Below, one piece after another: positions 1 through 6,139 of a stretch of 9,315 nt of DNA. The stretch's first letter is position 1. Each line of letters starts with the position of its first letter. This stretch comes from Xanthobacteraceae bacterium (lineage in GTDB: Bacteria > Pseudomonadota > Alphaproteobacteria > Rhizobiales > Xanthobacteraceae): the NCBI GenBank assembly GCA_030043175.1, contig JASHYD010000861.1, positions 1 to 9,315 on the forward strand, given 5' to 3'. The notes under the pieces are model-generated. The model did not search any database. It was not told the DNA's origin and was given only the letters and a program-made list of their open reading frames with translations. Both the position numbers and the translations under genes were made by a program.

Positions 1-347
1 CCGAATTATGGAGAGCCGCAGAAGGTACCTAAATTACGGCCAAAACTCTTCCGGCAATCCTTCACCAATGGGCGAGCGAATCGAGACGCCGGCACCGCAC
101 GTTAACCCCGTTAACGCGCCCGGATCAGAAAAACCAAGCCGACTCACCCGGCGGGATCACCTTCGACGAACTTCCAGAGCGAGAGGCAGGAAATGGCCGA
201 AACACGATCTTTTAGATTGAGCATATCGGCCCCTTCCGGATAAGGCGCATCAAGCTTATTCGACCATTTGCACGCAGAGACCCAGTGGGCAAGGTCGGTC
301 GCTCATAGGCGACTCGCGCGCAGAGCCAGAGTGCGAACCCAGCCCTG
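1..347. other. Left-edge region without a supported gene
   Basis: I see no convincing gene here. The longest plus-strand reading frame starts at an ATG at position 8 with no ribosome binding site, is rich in Arg, Pro and Ser, and resembles no family I know. Another frame (about 31-210) ends in a protein-like run, GITFDELPERE, but has no plausible start, so it could at best be a decayed tail. The only structured element is the short inverted repeat at 100-116. Confidence 0.5.
100..116. repeat. Short inverted repeat CGTTAAC-CCC-GTTAACG
   Basis: Two perfect 7-bp arms are separated by three C residues. Because GTTAAC is itself a palindrome, the two copies are also direct repeats. The arrangement could be a protein binding site, but no gene start lies close enough to assign one. 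Chance is a real alternative for a motif this short. Confidence 0.4.
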
Positions 348-572
348 CTATTCGCTTTTAGTAGTTCGACTTCTCGCCCGCCTGCGCTTCCGAGCGGCAA
401 GCGCCTCTTCCAGCAAAACCCGAATCGCGTCTGAACGCGATATACCCAGCGCGTCCAATTCAGCTAAAACATCCTTTGGCAATCGCACTGCCACGGCAGG
501 ATCTCGCCCTGTTGCTGGGCGTCCCGGCCCTCGCTTCTTATTTTGGTTTACCACAATCGTCGACTTCGCCAT
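348..572 (-). CDS. Ribbon-helix-helix (CopG/Arc-like) DNA-binding protein
   Basis: This small basic protein (74 residues) has the layout of a ribbon-helix-helix repressor or an antitoxin-type regulator. A basic GPGRPATGRDP segment lies at residues 15-25. The strand that inserts into the DNA major groove follows (AVAVRLP, 26-32), then helix A (KDVLAELDAL, 33-42) and helix B (SRSDAIRVLLEEALAARK, 45-62). The tail is rich in Arg and Lys. Proteins of this type bind DNA as dimers and are widespread in Rhizobiales, often without a toxin partner. I chose the ATG at 572 because homologues begin close to the GPGRP segment; a GTG at 626 in the same frame would add 18 unlikely residues. The ribosome binding site is weak. 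No toxin gene (RelE, PIN, HicA or similar) is visible beside it. It is divergent from the candidate gene at 722. The fold is fairly certain; the target is unknown. Confidence 0.75.
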   Translation of the reverse strand: MAKSTIVVNQNKKRGPGRPATGRDPAVAVRLPKDVLAELDALGISRSDAIRVLLEEALAARKRRRARSRTTKSE

Positions 573-721
573 GAAATGGGTTACCAAAATGGTGAACCGA
601 CGGGAAGGCCATACTCCCCTCCCCACCGGCTCTAACTACAGCAACCCTGGTAGGAGGGCCACCTGGCTAACCTCAAGGTATTACGATTCCGATTTAATGC
701 ACGCACGCGCGGGGGAGAATA

Positions 722-943
722 ATGATTGCAGAATGTTCAAAGTTATTTTCTCGGTCGCTGGCACGGCCGTTGCCAATCTTGGGGCTGTTTGCTTCTCAGT
801 ACGTAGGAGCCTTGGTGTTTCATGAGAAGCCGTTCGAAGTTAGCTCGTATATCGATACCGGCCTGCGGATCGTAGTGTGTGTAGCGGTAGTAATGCGACT
901 AGAGTTGATTCTCAGCCACCTATTGCGAGCTCCTTCGAGGTGA
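722..943 (+). CDS. Hypothetical small membrane protein
   Basis: I do not recognise a family for this 73-residue reading frame. In favour of a real gene is a strong ribosome binding site (GGGGGAG at 711-717, about five bases before the ATG). Two hydrophobic stretches also suggest membrane segments (PLPILGLFASQYVGALVF, about residues 16-33, and GLRIVVCVAVVMRLELILS, about 47-65). The linker contains a natural-looking FEVSSYIDTG. Codon use is less GC-biased at third positions than in the transporter or esterase, so the gene may be spurious or acquired. The divergent neighbour is the ribbon-helix-helix gene. A sigma-54-like site lies inside the frame, so not both need be functional. Confidence 0.42.
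   Translation: MIAECSKLFSRSLARPLPILGLFASQYVGALVFHEKPFEVSSYIDTGLRIVVCVAVVMRLELILSHLLRAPSR
759..774 (+). promoter_or_regulatory. Sigma-54 (RpoN) -24/-12-like site
   Basis: TGGCACG-GCCG-TTGCC matches the consensus TGGCACG-N4-TTGC, with exactly ten bases between the essential GG (760-761) and GC (772-773). Transcription would run rightwards and begin near 785. The same bases form an imperfect inverted repeat (TGGCA...TGCCA around CGGCCG). The site lies inside the possible small gene at 722-943, and no clear gene follows it before 1332. It is therefore either a promoter for an unrecognised RNA or peptide, or a coincidental match. Confidence 0.35.
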
Positions 944-1332
944 CGAAGCGCCCGACCATGCGCCTGGATCGCGAAGGTAGGTCCCGCGCACGCGCAGAGA
1001 ACGGTGATCGACCGCAAAAAGAAAAGGCTTCGAACATGGGCTCGACCCGCCGCCGTCAACCGCCGTAGGACGTCCAGCCGATTTCTTCGAAGCCGCTGCC
1101 TGCTCGCATGCATCAAGACTAAAAGCGCGTTCGGCTTGGCAGTGCATGCCTGGGCCCTCCCACCATCCGGTCTGCATGCATCGTTCCCATATAAAGTTGC
1201 AAGATCTCTCGAGGGACGGTCGCGCCGACTCAATATTCTGTGGCTTGCCGGGCGCGTCGTGTCATCGTCGTGCTCCTCAGGTCCTTGCCGTCGGCTCCCG
1301 GAACTGGCCCCGGGGAGCCGGCGCGGGCGTCG
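944..1332. other. Non-coding stretch downstream of the transporter gene
   Basis: No reading frame here has protein-like composition; those present are Arg/Ser/Pro-rich artefacts of GC-rich DNA. Two structures stand out. Three GCATGC motifs lie within 77 bases (1106, 1144 and 1174), and the first and third share GCATGCATC. A hairpin with 8-bp arms (CGGCTCCC at 1292-1299, GGGAGCCG at 1313-1320) begins 12 bases past the transporter stop. It has no T-run on either strand, so it is not a standard intrinsic terminator but could stabilise the transcript's 3' end. Confidence 0.5.
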
Positions 1333-2637
1333 TCAGACCGGAAGCTTGCGGCTGTAATCGATCGCGCTAGAGCAGGCGAACAGAGCGACGCCGGCCGCGG
1401 CGAAGAACATCAGCACCAGGAAGTACGATCCGGTGATCTGCACTATCAAGCCGACGATGATCGGCACCGTAATGCCGGCGATGTTGCCGCCGAGATTCAT
1501 GCAGCCGCCGAGGAAACCGGCGCGGTCCCGCGTGGCGAGCATCGAGGGGATCGCCCAATAGATGCCGCACCAGCGGAGGAAAAACAGCGTGGTTGACAGC
1601 AGCACGACGACGATGACGGGATCGCGGACATAAGCTACCGCGAACACCGAGACAGTCGCGGTCAACGCCGCGAAGCCCAAGACTGAGCGGAACACGAGGT
1701 TAAGTGCGCCACCGCGTGCCCGCCAGGCATCGCCCAGCAGACCGCCGACCAGTTCGCCGATGAAACCCGCGAAAAAGATGATGAAGGAGGCGCCACCCAG
1801 CGCCTTGATGTCAAAGCCGTGCACCTGGAACAGATAGGTCGGCATCCAGGTCAAAAGCCCGTAGAACACGGTGTTGAAGAACATCCAGCCGCAGCACATC
1901 AGCCAGACCGAGCGGAAGCGGAAATAGGCGCTCCACCCGCCGCCGCGCGAGGCCGGCGCCTGGGCGTCTTCCTTGGAATGCGCCGCTTCGATGAAAGACG
2001 CCTCGTGCTCGTCGACGGAGGGATGCTCGCGCGGCGTATTGCGGATGTACCACCACGCCAGCACCCCACACAGGATCGTGCTGACGCCGGCGACCAGGAA
2101 TGCCGCGCGCCATGAGTCGAATGCCGCGATCAGCCAAGTGATGACGATCGCGCCGAGGGCAGCGCCAAGCGGTGCGCCGCCGTCTAACAACGTGGCGCCG
2201 CGGGCGCGCTCGTTCTGGGTCATCCAGATCGCGTTGAGCTTGCCGCCCGCCGGATAGATCGGCGCCTCGGTGGCGCCCAAACCGAGCCGCGTCAGGAGCA
2301 GCATTACCCAGCTGGTGGAAGCCCCGGCGATCGCCTGGAAGAAGCCCCAGCCGATGGTCGACCCAGCGATGATGATGCGCGGTTTGAACTTGTCCGCGAG
2401 CATGCCGCCTGGGACCTGCATAAAGGCGTAGGTCCAGAAGAACGAGCTGAAGATCATACCCTGCGCCGCAGGATCAAGATTGAACTCCTTCGCGATCAGC
2501 GGCATCGCGACCGAGAGTGAGGCGCGATCGATGTAGTTAATCGCGATCAGGAACAACAGCAGCAAGAAGATCTTCCAGCGCACGCTGCTCCGCCTTGATA
2601 CCAGAGCACGTTCTGCCGTCGTCCCACGCCCGTCCAT
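1333..2637 (-). CDS. Major facilitator transporter, anion:cation symporter (ACS) type
   Basis: This 434-residue inner-membrane protein has the length and pattern of the 12-helix MFS group that takes up organic anions such as sugar acids, phthalate-like or tartrate-like compounds with protons or cations. Family marks are NYIDR at the end of helix 1 (residues 34-38), the loop 2-3 motif GGMLADKFKPR (77-87), GLGATEAPIYPA in helix 4 (119-130), a hydrophilic central loop (about 199-240), and GLLTWMPTYL (260-269) opening the second half. A second motif-A-like GGLLGD follows at 298-303. Of two in-frame ATGs I prefer 2637, because GGAG sits six to seven bases before it; the ATG at 2643 abuts that site. 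No enzyme gene is directly adjoined, so the substrate cannot be read from an operon. The TGTCG/CGACA cluster upstream suggests repressor or activator control. The family is sure; the substrate is unknown. Confidence 0.93.
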   Translation of the reverse strand: MDGRGTTAERALVSRRSSVRWKIFLLLLFLIAINYIDRASLSVAMPLIAKEFNLDPAAQGMIFSSFFWTYAFMQVPGGMLADKFKPRIIIAGSTIGWGFFQAIAGASTSWVMLLLTRLGLGATEAPIYPAGGKLNAIWMTQNERARGATLLDGGAPLGAALGAIVITWLIAAFDSWRAAFLVAGVSTILCGVLAWWYIRNTPREHPSVDEHEASFIEAAHSKEDAQAPASRGGGWSAYFRFRSVWLMCCGWMFFNTVFYGLLTWMPTYLFQVHGFDIKALGGASFIIFFAGFIGELVGGLLGDAWRARGGALNLVFRSVLGFAALTATVSVFAVAYVRDPVIVVVLLSTTLFFLRWCGIYWAIPSMLATRDRAGFLGGCMNLGGNIAGITVPIIVGLIVQITGSYFLVLMFFAAAGVALFACSSAIDYSRKLPV

Positions 2638-2733
2638 TCTCATTCTCCGTCAGTTTGATCACGCTCTTCTGCCGCAAACGGAGTGAGTGATGATCGCCTG
2701 CGGTGCCTGTCCCATCAGCCACCCGCATCTTGC

Positions 2734-2757
2734 TGTCGAACACGACAATGATTGTCG
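2734..2757. promoter_or_regulatory. Operator-like cluster of TGTCG/CGACA half-sites
   Basis: Three alternating half-sites lie in 24 bases, TGTCG-N4-CGACA-N5-TGTCG. The right-hand pair forms a perfect 15-bp inverted repeat, CGACAAT-G-ATTGTCG (2743-2757). The cluster ends 97 bases upstream of the transporter start, which suits an operator of a dimeric helix-turn-helix regulator. The half-sites recur at roughly one helical turn, so cooperative binding on one DNA face is possible. No regulator gene is adjacent, so the regulator's identity is open. Confidence 0.45.
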
Positions 2758-3274
2758 CGGCGGTTGATGGAAGCAGAAAGCTACCATGTCGGTGGCACGC
2801 AAGCTTGCTGTTATCCTGCATCGGATATGGATGAGCGGCGCTACATTCTGCTGGCCCACTCTGGCCGCATGAACATGTTCTGTCAGTCGAGGCCCATTCG
2901 CTGCGCAAGCGGCGAAAGCTGTCCCTGTCGGGACGGGCGGCGTCGAAAACCCTGAGGCCATGGTGCGGCGGATGAGACCTGGACGGCGTAGAGAACTGTG
3001 GGCCTAGCAGAGACATCGATCCGAGCAACTGACAACTATCAACGAGGCCGGAGATTAGAGAACGGACTGGCGTTGCGGCCGGACAAAGGAATGGGAGTTG
3101 GAGGAAAAGTGAATTCGAAGGGCTTTCGGGGTGGGTCACGACACCAGCCCTCCCGAAGCGAGGTCTCATGATGGATCAGGTCAGGTCGCAAACATGGTGG
3201 CAGCACGGTCTTTAGGGATTGACGGTCGGAAGCGCGGGCGCCGCCGCGCTGGTGACGTCCGCGCCCGATCAAAG

Positions 3275-3292
3275 CCCTGCCGTGAGGCAGGG
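3275..3292 (-). terminator. Probable terminator of the esterase transcript
   Basis: A perfect 7-bp stem (CCCTGCC / GGCAGGG) closes a four-base loop. On the minus strand it is followed by CTTTG, so there is only a short T-run. It lies about 52 bases beyond the esterase stop codon. The stem is strong but the tail is weak, so termination may be partial. Confidence 0.45.
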
Positions 3293-3304
3293 GGGCCGAT
3301 GCTC

Positions 3305-3320
3305 CTGCGATCGATCGCAG
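3305..3320. repeat. 16-bp perfect palindrome CTGCGATCGATCGCAG
   Basis: This is a perfect palindrome in the 3' flank of the esterase gene, 25 bases past its stop, followed at once by a related CGGTCGATCGCC. It overlaps no gene. It could extend the 3' hairpin structure of the esterase mRNA, be a protein binding site, or simply reflect the abundance of CGATCG in GC-rich alphaproteobacteria. Confidence 0.45.
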
Positions 3321-3344
3321 CGGTCGATCGCCAATTGGTTTTGA

Positions 3345-5294
3345 TCAGGGTTGCTGCGGCTCGTTGCCGTTATCGAAGGTGAGCAGCGGCTGCCAGGTAT
3401 CGCAGAAATGCTCGGTCCTGAATTTGTCGAACGGATGCGGCCCTTGCGGTGTGAGCAGCCCTTGCGGCGTGAGCACCTGGATCTGATTGCCGAGGAGGGT
3501 GTTGAAGGGCAGCCAGAACGGCGGTGCCGCACCGCCCGCCAAGTTGTTTAAACTCCCGATGTTCGGATTGCCGGTCTTCACGAAATTGGCCCAGTAGGTC
3601 TTCATATCGGTCGCCAGCCTCGCCTGCGTGGCGGTGAAGTCCGCGCCAAAGTTGAAGATGTACTGGAGTTCGGCTGCGTGCTGCGAAGCCGTCGTGAAGC
3701 CTGAGCCATTCGACCCCGGACCCGGGACCCCGGCCGTGCTCGGGGCGTTTGGATCGTCAAACTCGTAAGCAAAGACCGGGACCCGCTTGGACAAGTCGCT
3801 GTTTGAATCAAAACCGTTACAGGCGAACAGGAGATCGGTGAAGATCTGCGAGAGCGCCTCATCGACGTTACCGCTGTCGAAGTTGTTGTTGAGGCCGGGG
3901 ATCGACGAGCTTGTTTGCGGAACAAAGTCGTGGAAATCCCGGATCGGGTATTCGCGTTCCGCCGTCGCCGAGGCGGCGACGACTGCCTCGGTGAAGGGCG
4001 CGGTCGGTCCGGATGTGGACGGTGTGGCCGTCACGACGGTGGCGAGGAAGAACTCGATCTCCTGCAAGTAGGAGCAGTCTGCCGGGGTGCCGGTAAACTG
4101 CGGCGTTGCGCAGAGAATGTTCGGGACCTGAAGGTCGAAGCTCGCTGGGCCGCCGGCGGCGAAGATTGTCGGACCGGTGCCGTTGGGAGCGGTGACCTCA
4201 CTGGGAAAGAGGAGCGGCTCGAAGAGCCGGCCTTCATTGGCGTTGGTACCCTGGAGCACCGAGACATGGTTGAACTGGCCGGTCGAGAAGGCCGTATGGA
4301 GGTCAAGCGGCAGGATTTTCGTGCCGAAATTGGGCGTGATGCCGAAACCGCCGAAGAGGCTTTCGTTCGCGAAGAGTTGGGTTGTGGTCAGTCCCTGGAG
4401 GCAGGCCAGGGTCAAAGTGCCACCGCAGAATGCGTTGGCATCTTTCTGGGCGAAAGCATTGCTAAGGGTTTGGTAAGTGGCGAGCGATGGGACGTCATGA
4501 TACATATACCCACCGCTCTCGATGATCGCACCTCGGAACAGATCCCGGCCGGTGAGACGCCTGAAGGTGTTCGTGGAGGCGAGATGCGTCGAGACGCTGA
4601 GACCGCCGGCTGATTCGCCGCCGACCGTCACCGCCGCCGGGTTGCCGCCGAAAGCTGCGATGTTGTCCTGGACCCAGGCCATTGCGAATTGCTGGTCCAT
4701 GAGACTGTAGTTGCCTGCGTCACCAACGTCCTGGAAGGCGTTGGCCTCTGTCGCTGCCAATACGCTGGCGGCGAGGAAGCCGAGGCTGCCGAGGCGGTAG
4801 TTGATCGTGACGACGATGATGTTGTTCTCGGCTACCATCACCGACGGGTCGTAGTCAGACCCGGCGCCGCCCACCAGCGCCCCCCCGTGAATCCAGATAA
4901 AGACAGGGAGCTTGGACTTCGCGGTGGCGGTCGACGGAGCGTAGACGTTGAGGAACAAGCAATCCTCGGAATCGGTTGCCCGTCCCTGCGGGCAGGTGTG
5001 ACCGAAGGTTCCCGCGACGATCGATCCCTGGCCGGGATTGGGTGCCTGGGGCGGTTTCCAGCGCAATGTGCCTTCCGGCGCCTGGCCGTAGCGGATGCCG
5101 AAGAAGACGTTGACCCCGGTTGTCGGATCTCCCTGTTGTTCCTGGAAATTGGTCAGGCCCTGATAGGTGCCGGTCCTCGTGACGACAGGAGCCGTAAGCT
5201 GGACTGCATTTGACACCGGCGCGGTAGCCAGGACGCAAGCGATGCTAATCGCGCCGATTGCGCTAGGCCGGAAGTACTGCGATTGCCCTCTCAT
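3345..5294 (-). CDS. Exported type-B carboxylesterase / lipase-family hydrolase
   Basis: This 649-residue alpha/beta hydrolase of the type-B carboxylesterase family hydrolyses carboxylic esters, probably outside the cytoplasm. Residues 1-30 form a Sec signal peptide (basic start, hydrophobic IGAISIACVLATAPV core, likely cut after SNA). Family signatures follow: EDCLFLNVYAP (110-120), the oxyanion loop IHGGALVGG (135-143), and FGGNPAAVTVGGESAGG with nucleophile Ser228. The acid is Glu354 in GTNANEG and the base His539 in SQHAAELQYIF. Cys101 and Cys112 match the conserved early disulphide. It exceeds the usual 500-550 residues, through a long segment between the acid and base residues and a Cys-containing tail with an LTPQG repeat. 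The ATG at 5294 is preceded by GGGGGAGG and starts directly at the signal peptide; the frame is open 33 codons further upstream, but those residues would bury it. The natural ester is unknown. The long spacers suggest a single-gene transcript. Confidence 0.93.
   Translation of the reverse strand: MRGQSQYFRPSAIGAISIACVLATAPVSNAVQLTAPVVTRTGTYQGLTNFQEQQGDPTTGVNVFFGIRYGQAPEGTLRWKPPQAPNPGQGSIVAGTFGHTCPQGRATDSEDCLFLNVYAPSTATAKSKLPVFIWIHGGALVGGAGSDYDPSVMVAENNIIVVTINYRLGSLGFLAASVLAATEANAFQDVGDAGNYSLMDQQFAMAWVQDNIAAFGGNPAAVTVGGESAGGLSVSTHLASTNTFRRLTGRDLFRGAIIESGGYMYHDVPSLATYQTLSNAFAQKDANAFCGGTLTLACLQGLTTTQLFANESLFGGFGITPNFGTKILPLDLHTAFSTGQFNHVSVLQGTNANEGRLFEPLLFPSEVTAPNGTGPTIFAAGGPASFDLQVPNILCATPQFTGTPADCSYLQEIEFFLATVVTATPSTSGPTAPFTEAVVAASATAEREYPIRDFHDFVPQTSSSIPGLNNNFDSGNVDEALSQIFTDLLFACNGFDSNSDLSKRVPVFAYEFDDPNAPSTAGVPGPGSNGSGFTTASQHAAELQYIFNFGADFTATQARLATDMKTYWANFVKTGNPNIGSLNNLAGGAAPPFWLPFNTLLGNQIQVLTPQGLLTPQGPHPFDKFRTEHFCDTWQPLLTFDNGNEPQQP
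3441..3476. repeat. 18-bp tandem duplication within the esterase gene
   Basis: Two adjacent 18-bp units (3441-3458 and 3459-3476) differ at two positions and encode the near-C-terminal repeat (V/L)LTPQG-LLTPQG. The duplication keeps the frame, and both copies lie past the catalytic His. It is a recent-looking slippage product in a surface segment, probably neutral for catalysis. Confidence 0.75.
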
Positions 5295-6139
5295 TGGCCT
5301 CCCCCTGTCCCAGCGGCCGGTATTACCGGCCTTTTCCGCCGACCATTCTACGCTGTCGGTCAGCCATTGCTGCCGGTCTTGCCCGCAGCGCAATAATGAC
5401 GGGGGCCCAACCTACGCGCAAGCGAATTTGTAATGAAATACTATTTGGAAATGCGCCTTGCCAGGGTTCTGCTTATTCGTTTCTCCTTTGTGGCCGGGCA
5501 TGTCCGGGCTATTCGTTTCTCCTGAAGATGAGATCGCGGCTGGATCTGTTGATGTGGTCGCGATCACGGCTTACGGCCTTCGTGGCGCTCGTTCCTCCAC
5601 AATTCGCCCCCATAGGTCTAGCTGGCTCAAACATAATTCAGGACGGCGCGAAGGAACGTCGGCAGATCGCTTGTAGCCGACCGCAACGCGCCTGCGCCAG
5701 CAAGGGTGGGCACAATCCCGGCTTGGAACCTGCTGCCGCTGCGAATCATGCGCCGCAGCGCCGAGGCGAGGCGATATTGAGACAACTCGGTCATCAGCGC
5801 GTGGATTTTGCTGTGATGCAGCTTCAATAGACTGGGTGAGGAAATCCCAGATATCCCAAATTTCGGAATAGTTCGAGAAATAACACAATGAGAGGAAAGC
5901 TACCTGCAAGGTTGTAAATTGCCCGGATAGAAATCTTGAACGACTTGCTTGGTGACGGCAAGTATCGAAAGTTGTCGCGTCAAGGCTTTCCGCCGCGGGA
6001 GATACACGGACCGTGCCCGAGGTGGATAGTCGTCACGGGTAAAGACGATTCAAATGCGACCGACACCAACGCTAGCACAAAAGCTAATTCTGTCTTTCGC
6101 GTTGCCGGGTGGGCGACGGGGATGGTCAAGCAGGCAAGG
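5295..6139. other. Non-coding region between esterase and methyltransferase genes
   Basis: No supported gene lies here. On the minus strand a 66-codon frame (5627-5827, TTG start) reads plausibly at first (MTELSQYRLASALRRM) but has no ribosome binding site or family I recognise. It could be a decayed gene. The part next to 5294 must carry the esterase promoter; no clear -35/-10 pair stands out, although AT-richer sequence lies at about 5425-5450. Short repeats sit at 5474-5523. A GAAAT...ATTTC inverted repeat surrounds a duplicated ATCCCA at 5841-5864. Confidence 0.5.
5474..5523. repeat. 14-bp direct repeat flanking a CCGG hairpin
   Basis: TATTCGTTTCTCCT occurs at 5474-5487 and again at 5510-5523, 36 bases apart. 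Between the copies, CCGGGC is also repeated (5494 and 5504), and CCGGGC-AT-GTCCGG can fold into a tight hairpin. The group lies about 180-230 bases upstream of the esterase start. It may be a regulatory array or the remains of a small repeated intergenic element. Confidence 0.5.

Larger units (their letters stand above)
2638..3344. other. Non-coding spacer upstream of the transporter gene
   Basis: Reading frames of up to about 210 codons on the minus strand here lack recognisable domains, ribosome binding sites or plausible composition, so I do not call them. The spacer holds the probable transporter promoter region with the half-site cluster at 2734-2757. At the other end it holds the terminator-like hairpin and palindrome just past the esterase stop. 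I see nothing else definable between about 2760 and 3270. Confidence 0.5.

Noticed and set aside
268..825. Plus-strand 185-codon frame covering the ribbon-helix-helix gene
   Set aside because: Much of it is antisense to the ribbon-helix-helix gene, and the Arg/Ser-rich product matches nothing recognisable.
1292..1320. Intrinsic terminator for the transporter gene
   Set aside because: The stem is good, but there is no T-run on the minus strand and the loop is 13 bases, so I describe it only as a hairpin.
2537..3169. Long minus-strand open frame of 210 codons overlapping the transporter start
   Set aside because: It has no ribosome site and no domain, overlaps the well-supported transporter start, and has a mixed, low-complexity-free but family-free composition. 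GC-rich DNA gives such frames by chance.
3915..4613. Plus-strand 232-codon frame inside the esterase gene
   Set aside because: It lies wholly antisense to a clearly coding gene and is rich in Gly, Arg and Glu, as expected of the opposite strand of that gene.
5295..5393. Upstream extension of the esterase (33 more codons)
   Set aside because: The extension would place a polar stretch ahead of a proper signal peptide, and a strong GGGGGAGG ribosome site supports the ATG at 5294.
5627..5827. Small minus-strand gene of 66 codons in the esterase/methyltransferase gap
   Set aside because: It has a TTG start, no ribosome site and no family resemblance. It is mentioned as a possible decayed gene only.
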